The notes under the pieces are model-generated. The model had not been told where the DNA came from and ran no database searches. It saw only the letters and a program-made list of their open reading frames with translations. Below, one piece after another: positions 42,836-53,610 of a stretch of 64,000 bases of DNA. Position 1 is the first letter of the stretch. Every line of letters starts with the position of its first letter. The position numbers and the translations under genes were made by a program. Source of the DNA: Alteromonas sp. KUL106 (GTDB lineage Bacteria; Pseudomonadota; Gammaproteobacteria; Enterobacterales; Alteromonadaceae); NCBI RefSeq assembly GCF_009811415.1, contig NZ_BLIG01000044.1, positions 27,382-91,381 on the forward strand. Direction: 5' to 3'.

Positions 42836-44806
42836 TTACTTAAGCAAATGAATAAAATGTTGGTGCTTGTGATAGTGGTCAATCACATCATTGATGACCG
42901 AAATCTTTGACCAGCCCATAATATCATAGTTTTGACCACCTTCAGACAGGTGCACTTCAGCGCGATAGTACGTGGCCTTTTTATTTTCGTCTAGTTCTGA
43001 TGTATCGCTCGGGCCAAATTCCGGTTGTTCTGTTGGAACCAGATATACCGCATACACAAATTCAGGGTCATTACCCATGTCAACGGTTAAGATTAATGCC
43101 TCCTCGTTGTCCTCAATACGTGTGTCGAATTGTTGCGCTTTAAATTCGTCACCAACCTCAGAAAGAGCAGGTTTAACCACTTTATTGACATAACGGCGAA
43201 CGGCGCCTTCATCAGGAAAAGACACAATGTTTTCTAACCGTTCTTTCCAATTTTTATCTGAATCACTGTGCTGAGGCGTACCTGCCATGACTTGCAAGCT
43301 CTCGCGTTTATAGGCCTCTACTCTTAACGCTTTCAGTAATCCAAATATCGAAATAAGCAAGACAATCGCAAACGGTAGTGCCGCGGCTATGGTCATCGTT
43401 TGTAGGGCGCCCAATCCTCCTGCGTACAGTAACACTGAGCTCACCACGCCAACACCCACAGCCCAATAAACTCGCTGCCATAGGGGCGTATTGTTTTCGC
43501 CGTGAGAACACAACATGTCGACCACCATAGCGCCAGAGTCACACGAGGTCACAAAGAAGACAATTACCATTAATACCGCTATAAAGCTGAGTACCGACGA
43601 AAATGGGAATTGTTCTAAGAATACAAAGAGCGCAACTGACGTATCTTCATTAACCATTTGCGCAAGTACATCCTTGCCTTGAACGAGTACTTGGTCTATC
43701 GCCGCATTACCAAACACGGTCATCCAAAACAGCGTGAATGCAGAAGGAATAAGCAATACACCCATAACGAACTCGCGAATGGTACGCCCATAGGATATAC
43801 GCGCGATGAAAAGCCCGACGAATGGCGCCCACGCTAACCACCAACCCCAGTAGAAAATGGTCCAGCCGCCAATCCAATCTGTTTTTTCATACGCGAACAA
43901 ATTGAAGGTGTTGCGAACTAAATCAGATAAGTAAGCGCCCGTGTTTTGCATGAAAGCTTGAAGTAGAAATACTGTAGGGCCTAACACTAGAACGATAAGC
44001 AGCAGGGCAATCGCAAGTATCATGTTAGTTTCTGAAAGGCGGCGAATCCCTTTTTCTAAACCAGTGGTTACTGAGATGACAGCCAAGCCCACCACGCCAG
44101 CCATGATAGCTATTTGCACACCGGTATTTGACGGTAGTCCAAACAAATAATTGAAACCCGCGTTAACCTGCGATGCACCAAATCCCAACGAGGTAGAGAC
44201 ACCGAACACCGTTGACGTTACCGCAAAAATGTCAACAACGTGACCAGGCCAGCCATAAATACGATCGCCTATCAGAGGATAAAGTGCAGAGCGTAGAGTA
44301 AGCGGTAAGTTCTGACGATAGGCGAAATACCCCAATATCAGCGCTACCACAGCATAGATGGCCCACGCGTGAATTCCCCAATGGAAAAACGTGGTTTTCA
44401 TCGCTTCGCGCACAGCGTCAATACTTTCTGCCTGTGCGGTAGGAGGGGCCAAAAAATGCATTAATGGTTCTGCTACACCAAAAAACATCAAACCAATGCC
44501 CATGCCTGCTGCAAACAACATACTGAGCCACGTGCCGAAACTAAATTCTGGTGTGGCGTGATCTGGACCCAGTTTAATTTCTCCGTAGCGCGACATGCCT
44601 AAGAAGACCACAAACACAACAATGACAGCGACAGTAAACACGTAAAACCAACTTCCGTTGGTGACAATAACGCTTTGTAACTGCTGGAAGAGAGCATCAG
44701 CCGTTTTGGGTGTGCCGGCAGCAAAGATTAACAAACAGAGGATCAACGCTGACGACGTTAAAAACACCGGTTTGTTGAGGGGAGACTTTTTTTCGTTCTC
44801 AATCAC
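42836..44806 (-). CDS. BCCT-family choline/betaine-type transporter
   Basis: About 656 residues, twelve helices with the family signature WTIFYWGWWLAWAPFVGLFIARISYG-RTIREF and the helix-4 glycine/tryptophan region FFHWGIHAWAIYAVV. A cytoplasmic C-terminal tail of about 150 residues, like BetT, may sense osmolarity. It imports quaternary amines such as choline or glycine betaine by sodium or proton symport. The start GTG at 44806 has AAAGGA nine bases upstream; the frame reaches back to another GTG at 44824. Confidence 0.9.
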   Translation of the reverse strand: MIENEKKSPLNKPVFLTSSALILCLLIFAAGTPKTADALFQQLQSVIVTNGSWFYVFTVAVIVVFVVFLGMSRYGEIKLGPDHATPEFSFGTWLSMLFAAGMGIGLMFFGVAEPLMHFLAPPTAQAESIDAVREAMKTTFFHWGIHAWAIYAVVALILGYFAYRQNLPLTLRSALYPLIGDRIYGWPGHVVDIFAVTSTVFGVSTSLGFGASQVNAGFNYLFGLPSNTGVQIAIMAGVVGLAVISVTTGLEKGIRRLSETNMILAIALLLIVLVLGPTVFLLQAFMQNTGAYLSDLVRNTFNLFAYEKTDWIGGWTIFYWGWWLAWAPFVGLFIARISYGRTIREFVMGVLLIPSAFTLFWMTVFGNAAIDQVLVQGKDVLAQMVNEDTSVALFVFLEQFPFSSVLSFIAVLMVIVFFVTSCDSGAMVVDMLCSHGENNTPLWQRVYWAVGVGVVSSVLLYAGGLGALQTMTIAAALPFAIVLLISIFGLLKALRVEAYKRESLQVMAGTPQHSDSDKNWKERLENIVSFPDEGAVRRYVNKVVKPALSEVGDEFKAQQFDTRIEDNEEALILTVDMGNDPEFVYAVYLVPTEQPEFGPSDTSELDENKKATYYRAEVHLSEGGQNYDIMGWSKISVINDVIDHYHKHQHFIHLLK

Positions 44807-45128
44807 GCAGTAAATTCCTTTCACCTTTAATTCAACTTAGGTTATTACGCAGAAATATACAGCATGGAGCACTTTTTATAAACATCAAATGAAATAATTA
44901 GTTCTGTATGTAATAAATTTTGAAGTTGTGATTGATTGCCAATTCAATGGGGTTTTGTAGTCTGAATAATATACTTTATATTAATCTTTCATGTTTTTTT
45001 GATTAAAATATAATCGTTAGAGTAGTAATTATAATTCTATTGTGTATTTTAATAAATGACCAAATTGGTATGTGTTTTAACTAAACACAGTTTAGAAAAC
45101 AAAAAACGAATGAAGGAAATACACACAA
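44807..45128. promoter_or_regulatory. A+T-rich divergent intergenic region
   Basis: 322 bp between the BCCT gene and a TonB receptor, both transcribed outward. Very A+T-rich with many TATAAT-like hexamers (for example around 44990-45050). I see no convincing inverted repeat or riboswitch. GAAGGAAA lies at 45112-45119 as the receptor ribosome-binding site. Confidence 0.4.
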
Positions 45129-47831
45129 ATGCGAAAAACTCAGCTTAGCTGTGCCATTGTCGCTGCACTGGCTACCACTCCCTTAGCCGCGCAAGAATCG
45201 AAAGCGCCCGCTAAACTTGAAACAATTGAAGTTACCGCCACTAAACGCACGGAATCAATTCAAGACGTTCCTGTCGCGGTGACCGCGCTGAACGGTAAAG
45301 CGCTAGAAAATCTTGGAATAGACAACTTCCAAGATTATGTCGAATTTTTGCCAAATGTGGTTTTCCAAGGAACAGGCCCGGGACAGAATGAAATTTACAT
45401 TCGCGGTGCAGCAACAACCCAATCTAATATCATGTTGTCGTCGGTACAGGCGCTACAGCCATCAGTAGCCTTCTACCTTGATGAAATGCCAGTCTCTATG
45501 GCTGGACGTAATTTAGATGTCTACGCCACTGATGTTCAACGTGTGGAGGTGCTTCCTGGACCGCAGGGCACGCTATTTGGTGCTAGTTCTCAAGCGGGAA
45601 CGATTCGTTTAATTACCAATAAACCGGAACACACGAGTTTCGCCGCAGGTTTCGATACAAACATCGGTTTTACTAAAGACGGTGAAATGAGTAACTCGGT
45701 GCAAGCGTATTTTAATATGCCCCTTACCGACGATTTAGCTGTACGTGTCGCCGCATACAACGATAAACAAGGCGGTTGGATAGACAATGTCATGAATGTA
45801 CCTGGAGAAGGGGGTTACATTGGCAGCGCTGTGGTTATTGATCGCATTTCAGGCGGGCCTTTGGCTGATCCGGTGGGTATGGATGCAAACAGAATCACAA
45901 ACCCCAATATTAATTCCAACTCTGAAGCCGCTGTCGTTTCTCCACAAAATGACGCGCTCGTAGAAGAAGACTTTAACGATGCGACTTACACAGGTGCACG
46001 TTTTGGTTTGTCTTACCACTTTAATGACAACTGGGATTTGCTTGTACAGCACACTCAGCAGACATTGGACACAGAGGGGGTATTTGCATACGACCCAACA
46101 CTTGATGGTGAGACTTCTGCGCTACGTTTCCAACAAGAAGAAAATAGAGACGAATTTGGCTTAACCACATGGACACTTGAAGGGCGTTTAGAGAAGCTGA
46201 ACGTGGTTTATACTGGGGGCTATTTAGACCGTGAAATCGATACGTTAGCAGACTACACAGGGTATACAAACGGTGGTTTATTCTCTGCTTATTACGTGTG
46301 TAACCATTACGATACGCCCGATAATACCGCTGACGAGCGCTGTCTAGATCCAACGAAATATTACAAAGAAGACACGTCTTCTACCCGTAATACGCATGAA
46401 ATTCGTTTCAATACAACCATGGATACGCCATGGCGCGTGACTGCGGGGTTGTTCTATGATGAGCAAGAGGTGTCTACCGTAGGTCAGTTCAAGATCGCCA
46501 ACACCGAAATGAGCACATTTGGATTCGATAATCTTCAACGCACATTAGTGGGTAATGAAGGTATCAACAGTGATGGTGGTCCTTTCCCTTCGGAAGTGAG
46601 CTTTATCAACGACATCACGCACACAATTGAGCAGATTGCTGTATTTGGTCAGCTAGAATACGACATTACTGACACCCTAACCGCAAGCATTGGCGCGCGT
46701 TGGTATGAAATTGACGATATCTACGTGGGGTCAACGTCAACCGTTGATGTGACGCGACGTATTCGTGCATTTGGTACGCAAAATCCTGATGAGCTTGCGG
46801 CGGTAGGCTTGGACCCCGATGCAGTAGCAGCAGCCATTCAAAGCGGGCAATTAGAAGTAAGCCTACTTGATGACAACGGCGTACTTACAGTAGACGACAC
46901 AATCTTCAAGTACTCGTTAGACTGGAAAGTAAACGAAGACATTTTACTGTTCGCCAACTACTCAGAAGGTTTCCGACCACCTGTTACTAACCGTGTGGGG
47001 GGAGGCCTGGCTACCAATCAGTCTGGTAAGTTTGAAAACTTCCGAATTCCTGTTTATTCAACAACAGATACGCTAGATAACTACGAATTGGGTCTTAAGG
47101 GTGACTTCTTTGACGGTCAATTCCGCGTGAACGCAACAGCCTATTATTCTGAAATTGAAGATTTGCAAACGTCGCGCTTCGACCCTACTAATATCTCGTT
47201 CTTAGTCTTTACCGACAATGTGGGTGATGCTGAGATAAAAGGTATTGACGCTGACATGACGTGGCTTGCCACAGACGACCTTGTCATTAATGCTGCGTTT
47301 AGTGTACTTGATACCGAGCTTACTAGCGTGAATTCAGAACTTGAAGGCATTGCGGCAGGAGTGGGTTCAGAACTTCCATACTCAGCGAAGTTCTCTGGAA
47401 ACATCAATGCGCGCTATTTCTTTGAGCTTGAAGGTAGTAAACGTGGATACGTCAACGGGTCGGTGAGCTATACCGGTGACCGCTTGGCGGGAATGGTGAT
47501 GGACGCGTACGTTATGGAAGATGCAACGTCGCTTATTTATGGCACGGGATCAGGTCTTAAAATTGAACAAGAAGCTGACGTGTTCGAAGGCGTGACTTAC
47601 GCTGATGCGAATGGTGAAACATTCCGTGGCGGTCGTTATGTACAAGAGTCTTACATTTTGACCAATCTTGCGGTCGGTGTGACAAATGACGTATGGAAAG
47701 CCGAGCTATACATTGATAACGTATTTGACGAGCGTGCAATTTTAAATATTGATACGCAACAATTTACGCCGAAAGTGGTTACCAATCGACCGCGTACTAT
47801 TGGTCTTCGTTTCTCATACGATTACTATTAA
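45129..47831 (+). CDS. TonB-dependent receptor (large barrel)
   Basis: 900 residues. Signal peptide (SCAIVAALATTPLAAQ), TonB box LETIEVTATKR, plug (SIQDVPVAVTALNG, EIYIRGAATT, RVEVLPGPQGTLFGASSQAG, IRLITNKP) and a barrel ending RPRTIGLRFSYDYY. This is the CirA/FecA-like group in which marine Alteromonadales have many paralogues for sugars, vitamins or terpenoids. The ligand is not evident. It is followed by its own terminator, then a TPR-sulfotransferase on the same strand. Confidence 0.92.
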   Translation: MRKTQLSCAIVAALATTPLAAQESKAPAKLETIEVTATKRTESIQDVPVAVTALNGKALENLGIDNFQDYVEFLPNVVFQGTGPGQNEIYIRGAATTQSNIMLSSVQALQPSVAFYLDEMPVSMAGRNLDVYATDVQRVEVLPGPQGTLFGASSQAGTIRLITNKPEHTSFAAGFDTNIGFTKDGEMSNSVQAYFNMPLTDDLAVRVAAYNDKQGGWIDNVMNVPGEGGYIGSAVVIDRISGGPLADPVGMDANRITNPNINSNSEAAVVSPQNDALVEEDFNDATYTGARFGLSYHFNDNWDLLVQHTQQTLDTEGVFAYDPTLDGETSALRFQQEENRDEFGLTTWTLEGRLEKLNVVYTGGYLDREIDTLADYTGYTNGGLFSAYYVCNHYDTPDNTADERCLDPTKYYKEDTSSTRNTHEIRFNTTMDTPWRVTAGLFYDEQEVSTVGQFKIANTEMSTFGFDNLQRTLVGNEGINSDGGPFPSEVSFINDITHTIEQIAVFGQLEYDITDTLTASIGARWYEIDDIYVGSTSTVDVTRRIRAFGTQNPDELAAVGLDPDAVAAAIQSGQLEVSLLDDNGVLTVDDTIFKYSLDWKVNEDILLFANYSEGFRPPVTNRVGGGLATNQSGKFENFRIPVYSTTDTLDNYELGLKGDFFDGQFRVNATAYYSEIEDLQTSRFDPTNISFLVFTDNVGDAEIKGIDADMTWLATDDLVINAAFSVLDTELTSVNSELEGIAAGVGSELPYSAKFSGNINARYFFELEGSKRGYVNGSVSYTGDRLAGMVMDAYVMEDATSLIYGTGSGLKIEQEADVFEGVTYADANGETFRGGRYVQESYILTNLAVGVTNDVWKAELYIDNVFDERAILNIDTQQFTPKVVTNRPRTIGLRFSYDYY

Positions 47832-47940
47832 GGCTAGTGAGTCGAGCTAATCTCACGATTTTTGATTAGCAAATAACGTTCATGGGGCATTGCGCTTTAC
47901 TTGAGTTTATCATTTGAAAGCGCGTGAGCCTCAATTTTGA

Positions 47941-47972
47941 AACGGCTAACTCATTGAGTTCGCCGTTTTTTA
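47941..47972 (+). terminator. Rho-independent terminator after the TonB receptor
   Basis: AACGGC-T-AACTC-ATT-GAGTT-C-GCCGTTTTTT: a strong stem followed by six T, about 110 bp after the receptor stop and before the next gene. Confidence 0.8.
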
Positions 47973-48003
47973 TTCTACGCTGATTTTAAAACAGGCGTTT
48001 TTA

Positions 48004-49977
48004 ATGACACTGGAAGAACAAAAAGAAATACAGCAGTTGAAGCAATGGCTTATGCAGTCGCAGCATCAAGCCGTTATCTCTGGCTGCAATGACATACTGC
48101 GACGCACAAGAGAAGACATGAGGGTGAGTCAACACATCCTCAAAGAGGTGCTTTACTTAAAAGCGGTGGCATATCGCCTGTTGGCAGATGTGAATAGCGC
48201 CATCGAAACGTTAAACGAACTTATCTCCTACTTTCCTGATTATGCTCGCGCCTTTCAAGAATTGGGCTATTGTTACTTGGCTTCTGACCGGAAGAGGGCG
48301 GCGCACAGTTTTTACCAAGCTACACGCTTTAATCCAGCTTTGTTAACGGCATGGCTTCAGCTTGAAAAAATGTATAAGGCTGATAATCAATCTCAAGCGT
48401 TAGCGCTATGTCAGCAGCAAATTGCATTTCTTACCTCTCTGCCCAGAGCATTGTTAGGCGCTACAGATCTGATGCACGAAGGGCAGTTACATAAAGCTGA
48501 ACAAGTATGTCGACAATTTCTGGCCAGTAATGAGCATCATCCAGAAGCCATGATGTTGCTCGCGGAAATCGGTATTCAATTAAAAGTATATAGCGATGCT
48601 GAATTTTTATTAGAAAGCTGTGTAACCTTATACCCAGATAACGACAGAGCTGCCGCCGCTTACCAGAATTTATTATCTAAGTTGGGTAAATTTCCTGATG
48701 CGGTTTCCGTTGCAAAAAAGCGTCTGCAATATGCACCAGAGAGTTTTACCGTAAAAGTGGGCTTGGCCCATGCACTGGTTGGTGTGGGTGAATTAGAACA
48801 GGCTATTGATATCTATCGAGAGCTTCTAAGTGAAAACGAAGATAGGCCTGCAGTCTGGGTCGCGTTAGGCCATGCATTAAAAGCGAAGGGGGATACAAGG
48901 GAGGCAGTAAATGCGTACGAACGCGCCATTGTATTTGCAGACGACTTTGGCGATGCCTACTGGAGCCTAGCCAACACAAAAACCTATCGGTTTAGTGATG
49001 AGCTACTTGCGAAAATGATCTTGCTGGTCGACGCTGAAGCGACAAAACTGGATGATGAAATTCATATTTGTTTTGCGTTAGGAAAGGGGTTTGAAGATAG
49101 TGCAGATCCCACCCGCGCATTTGCTTACTACGAGCGAGGTAATAGGCGTAAAAAGCGTACCCTGCAATTCGACATTGCTAAAACTGAAAAAGCGTTGCAG
49201 GCGCAACAACAGGCTTTTACAAAGGGATGCTTCAACAAAACACAGGGCTGCCAGGCGGCCGATCCTATTTTTATCGTTGGTTTGCCACGTGCAGGCTCCA
49301 CACTGTTAGAACAAATTTTAGCATCGCACTCTCAAGTTGACGGCACGATGGAACTGCACGACATACTAGGAATTGCGTCCTCACTTAGTCATCAGGCTAC
49401 GCCTTATCCATTAAATGTTTCAGCGTTGAGTAACGAAACCTTATCAAAGCTGGGCGAACAATATTTAAGACAAACCCGGGCATATCGACAAGGCGCGCCT
49501 TTTTTCATTGATAAAATGCCGAATAACTTCATTCATATTGGGCTGATTAAAAAGATATTGCCTAACGCTAAAATTATCGACGCACGAAGAAACCCTATGG
49601 ACTGCTGTTTTAGTGGCTTTAAACAACTCTTCGGCGAAGGCCAGGAATTTAGCTATTCGCTTAATGATATTGGTCGATACTACAATGCCTATGAAAAGTT
49701 AATGGACCACTGGCATTCAGTCTTACCTGGCGAGATTTTAACGGTTCAGCACGAAGAGGTTCTTGACGATTTAGAAGCGCAGGTTAAGCGCATTCTGGCG
49801 TTCTGTGGATTAACCTTTGAAGAGGCGTGTTTAGCGTTTCATAAAACCAAACGCGTCATCAAGACACCTAGTTCAGAACAGGTTCGTCAGCCTATTTATA
49901 AAACGGGGATGGGGCAGTGGAAACCGTTTGAATCTTATTTGGATGAACTTAAGGACGTACTGCCGGCGAGGTCGTAG
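48004..49977 (+). CDS. TPR-repeat sulfotransferase
   Basis: 657 residues. About residues 1-370 are TPR repeats (AIETLNELISYFPDYARAFQELG, AIDIYRELLSENEDRPAVWVALG, AVNAYERAIVFADDFGDAYW). Residues about 415-650 are a PAPS-dependent sulfotransferase domain: 5'-phosphosulfate loop FIVGLPRAGSTLLEQIL, 3'-phosphate region DARRNPMDCCFSGFKQLF and VQHEEVLDDLEAQV. Such fusions often lie next to TonB receptors in Alteromonadales, as here. The acceptor is unknown. The start has only a weak ribosome-binding site. Confidence 0.9.
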   Translation: MTLEEQKEIQQLKQWLMQSQHQAVISGCNDILRRTREDMRVSQHILKEVLYLKAVAYRLLADVNSAIETLNELISYFPDYARAFQELGYCYLASDRKRAAHSFYQATRFNPALLTAWLQLEKMYKADNQSQALALCQQQIAFLTSLPRALLGATDLMHEGQLHKAEQVCRQFLASNEHHPEAMMLLAEIGIQLKVYSDAEFLLESCVTLYPDNDRAAAAYQNLLSKLGKFPDAVSVAKKRLQYAPESFTVKVGLAHALVGVGELEQAIDIYRELLSENEDRPAVWVALGHALKAKGDTREAVNAYERAIVFADDFGDAYWSLANTKTYRFSDELLAKMILLVDAEATKLDDEIHICFALGKGFEDSADPTRAFAYYERGNRRKKRTLQFDIAKTEKALQAQQQAFTKGCFNKTQGCQAADPIFIVGLPRAGSTLLEQILASHSQVDGTMELHDILGIASSLSHQATPYPLNVSALSNETLSKLGEQYLRQTRAYRQGAPFFIDKMPNNFIHIGLIKKILPNAKIIDARRNPMDCCFSGFKQLFGEGQEFSYSLNDIGRYYNAYEKLMDHWHSVLPGEILTVQHEEVLDDLEAQVKRILAFCGLTFEEACLAFHKTKRVIKTPSSEQVRQPIYKTGMGQWKPFESYLDELKDVLPARS

Positions 49978-50039
49978 TAAAACATGCCCGTTTTAACCAA
50001 GTAGCGCCGTTAATCCCCTGAAGCGTTCAATCTAGATAG

Positions 50040-50082
50040 TGCTTTATCGAGTAATAACGCCTGTTTACTACTCGATAAGGCA
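50040..50082. terminator. Inverted repeat between converging genes
   Basis: TGCTTTATCGAGTA and TACTCGATAAGGCA form a 14-bp stem with one mismatch around a 15-base loop. No T-run follows, so it is at best an atypical bidirectional terminator. Confidence 0.4.
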
Positions 50083-50111
50083 CAGTGACGTCCCCAGAAA
50101 TTTTATACTTT

Positions 50112-50924
50112 TTAGTATTTACGACGTTTAAGCCCAGTTTCGGCTAGAATCTTTGCTGAAATTTCCTCGATTGAATACTTAGTGCTATTCAAAAACGGAA
50201 TTTTTTCCTTTCTATACAGATTCTCAACTTCACGAAGCTCCATTCTACATTGTGGTAATGAGGCATATTTACTGTTTGCTCGTCGCTCAGACCGTATTTG
50301 GTGCAGTCTATCGGCCGCAATCGTTAGACCAAATAGCTTATGCTTAAATCGGCGCAGAGCAGGGGGAAGCTTCAGCATGTCGCCCATGTCTTCCTCTGTA
50401 AAAGGATAGTTTGCTGCCTTTATTCCGTATTGAAGGGCTAAATAAAGGCTTGTTGGGGTTTTTCCCGAGCGAGACACGCCGGTAAGTATAATATCGGCTT
50501 CGTCGTAGTCTTTTAGGTTAGAACCATCGTCATTGGCCAATGCGTAGTTTACGGCCTCTATTCTGATGTCATAGGTGGTTTCGTGGATACTGTGCGTTCG
50601 ATGTTTTTCTGGTTTTGAGGGAACACCCAATACTTTTTCTAGTGGGGCCACAAATTGGTCAAGGAAATTATAATTTATGCCTACTGATTTGGAGATAATT
50701 TTGCGCACATCTACATTCACAATTGTATAAAAAACGAGCGGCCTTTCTCCGGTGTCTTGAAAACTTTCAGAAATTTGCTGCAAAACTTTATGTGCCTGTT
50801 CCTCAGTTTCAACAAATGGGATGGTGTTGTGATTGAAAGAAACAGGGAATAGTGAAAGCAGGGCGTGGCCAAAGACCTCTGCAGTGATGGCGGTGCCATC
50901 TGATATATAAAAAGCTGTACGCAC
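50112..50924 (-). CDS. ppsR: PEP synthetase regulatory protein (kinase/pyrophosphorylase)
   Basis: 270 residues of the DUF299 family: YISDGTAITAEVFGHALLSLF at the N-terminus, P-loop-like GVSRSGKTPTSLYLALQYG, ANYPFTEEDM and LFGLTIAADRLHQIRSERR. It uses ADP to phosphorylate and phosphate to dephosphorylate PpsA, gating gluconeogenesis. It is divergent from ppsA across 273 bp, the common arrangement. Confidence 0.95.
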   Translation of the reverse strand: MRTAFYISDGTAITAEVFGHALLSLFPVSFNHNTIPFVETEEQAHKVLQQISESFQDTGERPLVFYTIVNVDVRKIISKSVGINYNFLDQFVAPLEKVLGVPSKPEKHRTHSIHETTYDIRIEAVNYALANDDGSNLKDYDEADIILTGVSRSGKTPTSLYLALQYGIKAANYPFTEEDMGDMLKLPPALRRFKHKLFGLTIAADRLHQIRSERRANSKYASLPQCRMELREVENLYRKEKIPFLNSTKYSIEEISAKILAETGLKRRKY

Positions 50925-51197
50925 AACAATTCCTTAACATTGGTGTAATTTAATTACAAAAGTAATAAAGGGTTTACATTCCGAATTCCCCCATTCTAAG
51001 ATGATTTCGTCGAAAAGCTACACGGTTCTTGTGAATGACCGCAAATATCAATAGGTTTGCTGTCAAACGTAATGGACAGCTTTACTGATGGTTTTCACCA
51101 CATATCGACTTAAATTTGAAGTGTTTCAGGTAATAAAAAGCACAAACCTGGAACGTACCTCATACCCTACACATTAAAAAAGCTGGAGGCTTGGGCT

Positions 51198-53570
51198 GTG
51201 CAAGAATACGTACTTTGGTATCAAGAACTGGGCATGCATGATGTAGGTCGCGTAGGCGGCAAAAATGCATCATTAGGCGAGATGATTTCAAACCTGGCTA
51301 ACGCCGGAGTGCAGGTGCCGGGCGGTTTTGCAACTACCGCCGAAGCATTCAACGAATTTCTAGAGCAAAGTGGTTTAGAAGCGAGAATTCACGAAGTTTT
51401 AGATTCGCTGGACGTAGACGATGTTAATGCACTCTCTGAAGCCGGTAAAAACATTCGTCAGTGGATCATCGACACGCCGTTCCAAGGCAAGTTAGAAGAA
51501 GAAATCAAAACGGCATTTGTGACGCTTCAGGGCGACGCAGGTGAAGAGGCGTCATTTGCAGTACGCTCATCAGCAACCGCAGAAGATATGCCAGACGCGT
51601 CATTTGCAGGACAACAAGAAACGTTTCTTAACGTTAAAGGTTATGACGCCGTACTTGTAGCAATTAAGCACGTATTCGCATCACTATTTAACGACCGTGC
51701 CATTTCTTACCGCGTGCATCAGGGCTACGACCATAAAGGTGTGGCGCTCTCAGCGGGTATTCAGCGCATGGTTCGCAGCGACATCGCCTCTTCGGGTGTT
51801 ATGTTTACCATTGATACAGAGTCTGGTTTTGAAGATGTGGTATTTATTACCAGTTCATTTGGTTTAGGTGAAATGGTGGTGCAGGGCGCAGTTAACCCTG
51901 ATGAATTCTACGTTCACAAGCCAACTCTCGATAAAGGCCTGCCTGCTATTGTTCGTCGTAACCTTGGTAGCAAGCTAACCAAAATGGTGTATTCAGATGA
52001 TGAAGCACACGGTAAACAAGTATCCATTGTAGATATTGATGCTGCCGACAGCAAAACGTTCTCATTGACTGACGACGAAGTGATGGAGTTGGCTAAGCAG
52101 GCGCAAATCATTGAAAATCACTACAAGCGTCCTATGGACATTGAGTGGGCAAAAGATGGCGCAGACGGCAAACTTTACATCGTTCAGGCTCGTCCTGAAA
52201 CGGTTCGCAGCCGTGAAGACTCACAAAGCATTGAGCGTTTTCAGCTTAAAGGTCAAAGCAACATCGTATGTGAAGGCCGTGCAATTGGTCACAAAATCGG
52301 TGCTGGTGTTGCAAAAGTCTTAGACTCTATCGAAGAGATGGACAAAATCCAAGCAGGTGATGTGCTGGTAACTGACATGACAGACCCTGACTGGGAGCCC
52401 ATCATGAAGAAGGCGTCTGCTATTGTTACTAATCGCGGCGGCCGTACCTGTCACGCGGCAATCATTGCACGTGAGTTAGGTATTCCAGCTGTTGTTGGCT
52501 GTGGTAACGCGACTGACAGCATTAAAACTGGCGATAAGATCACTGTTTCGTGTGCTGAAGGTGACACAGGCTTTATCTACGGTGACGAACTTGAGTTTGA
52601 CGTTGTGACTTCGCGTATCGATGCCATGCCCGACCTACCGCTAAAAGTGATGATGAACGTAGGTAACCCTGACCGTGCATTCGATTTTGCTCGCTTGCCA
52701 AATGCCGGTGTTGGTCTTGCTCGCCTCGAGTTTATTATTAACCGTATGATTGGTGTACACCCTAAAGCATTGCTTAATTTCGACAGCCAGCCTGAAGAGT
52801 TGAAAGAAGAAATTAACGACATGATCGCCGGTTACGAGTCACCGACTGAATACTATATCGAGAAATTGGTAGAGGGTATTTCAACCATTGGTGCAGCGTT
52901 CTCGCCAGAGAAAGTCATTGTTCGTATGTCAGATTTCAAATCAAACGAGTACTTTAACTTGGTTGGTGGTTATCAATACGAGCCAGATGAAGAGAACCCG
53001 ATGCTGGGCTTCCGCGGTGCAAGCCGTTATATTTCTGAAGATTTCCGCGATTGTTTTGCGTTAGAGTGTGAAGCGATTAAGCGTGTTCGTAACAAAATGG
53101 GCTTAACCAATGTTGAGATCATGATCCCGTTTGTTCGTACGTTAGAAGAAGGTCAAAAAGTCATAGAGCTTCTTGAAGAACAAGGCCTTAAAAAAGGAGA
53201 AAATGGCCTTCGCGTTATCATGATGTGTGAGCTACCTTCAAACGCCTTGCTGGCAGATAAGTTCCTGGATATCTTCGATGGTTTCTCGATTGGCTCAAAC
53301 GATTTAACGCAGTTAACCCTTGGTCTAGACCGCGACAGTGGATTGATCGCGCACTTGTTCGACGAGCGTGACGAAGCGGTGAAAGCACTCCTCTCCATGG
53401 CGATTCGAGCTGCGAAGAAACGCGGTAAATACGTGGGCATTTGTGGTCAGGGTCCGTCAGACCACGAAGATTTCGCAGCCTGGTTAGTAGAAGAGGGTAT
53501 CGATTCAGTATCACTTAACCCTGATACCGTGGTTGAAACTTGGCTTTACCTTGCGGAAAAGCACGGTTAA
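51198..53570 (+). CDS. ppsA: Phosphoenolpyruvate synthase
   Basis: 790 residues, the normal family length. N-terminal ATP-grasp-like pyruvate-phosphate dikinase domain (VGGKNASLGEMISNL, SFAVRSSATAEDMPDASFAGQ), swivelling phosphohistidine domain (TNRGGRTCHAAIIARELGIP) and C-terminal PEP-binding TIM barrel (VGLARLEFIIN, SDFKSNEYF, CGQGPSDHEDFA). It converts pyruvate, ATP and water to PEP, AMP and phosphate. The start is GTG at 51198 with GGAGG upstream. A terminator follows. Confidence 0.97.
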   Translation: MQEYVLWYQELGMHDVGRVGGKNASLGEMISNLANAGVQVPGGFATTAEAFNEFLEQSGLEARIHEVLDSLDVDDVNALSEAGKNIRQWIIDTPFQGKLEEEIKTAFVTLQGDAGEEASFAVRSSATAEDMPDASFAGQQETFLNVKGYDAVLVAIKHVFASLFNDRAISYRVHQGYDHKGVALSAGIQRMVRSDIASSGVMFTIDTESGFEDVVFITSSFGLGEMVVQGAVNPDEFYVHKPTLDKGLPAIVRRNLGSKLTKMVYSDDEAHGKQVSIVDIDAADSKTFSLTDDEVMELAKQAQIIENHYKRPMDIEWAKDGADGKLYIVQARPETVRSREDSQSIERFQLKGQSNIVCEGRAIGHKIGAGVAKVLDSIEEMDKIQAGDVLVTDMTDPDWEPIMKKASAIVTNRGGRTCHAAIIARELGIPAVVGCGNATDSIKTGDKITVSCAEGDTGFIYGDELEFDVVTSRIDAMPDLPLKVMMNVGNPDRAFDFARLPNAGVGLARLEFIINRMIGVHPKALLNFDSQPEELKEEINDMIAGYESPTEYYIEKLVEGISTIGAAFSPEKVIVRMSDFKSNEYFNLVGGYQYEPDEENPMLGFRGASRYISEDFRDCFALECEAIKRVRNKMGLTNVEIMIPFVRTLEEGQKVIELLEEQGLKKGENGLRVIMMCELPSNALLADKFLDIFDGFSIGSNDLTQLTLGLDRDSGLIAHLFDERDEAVKALLSMAIRAAKKRGKYVGICGQGPSDHEDFAAWLVEEGIDSVSLNPDTVVETWLYLAEKHG

Positions 53571-53610
53571 CCGTTTTTTAACGGTATCGCCACGCTAGAA
53601 AGATGTTTGA

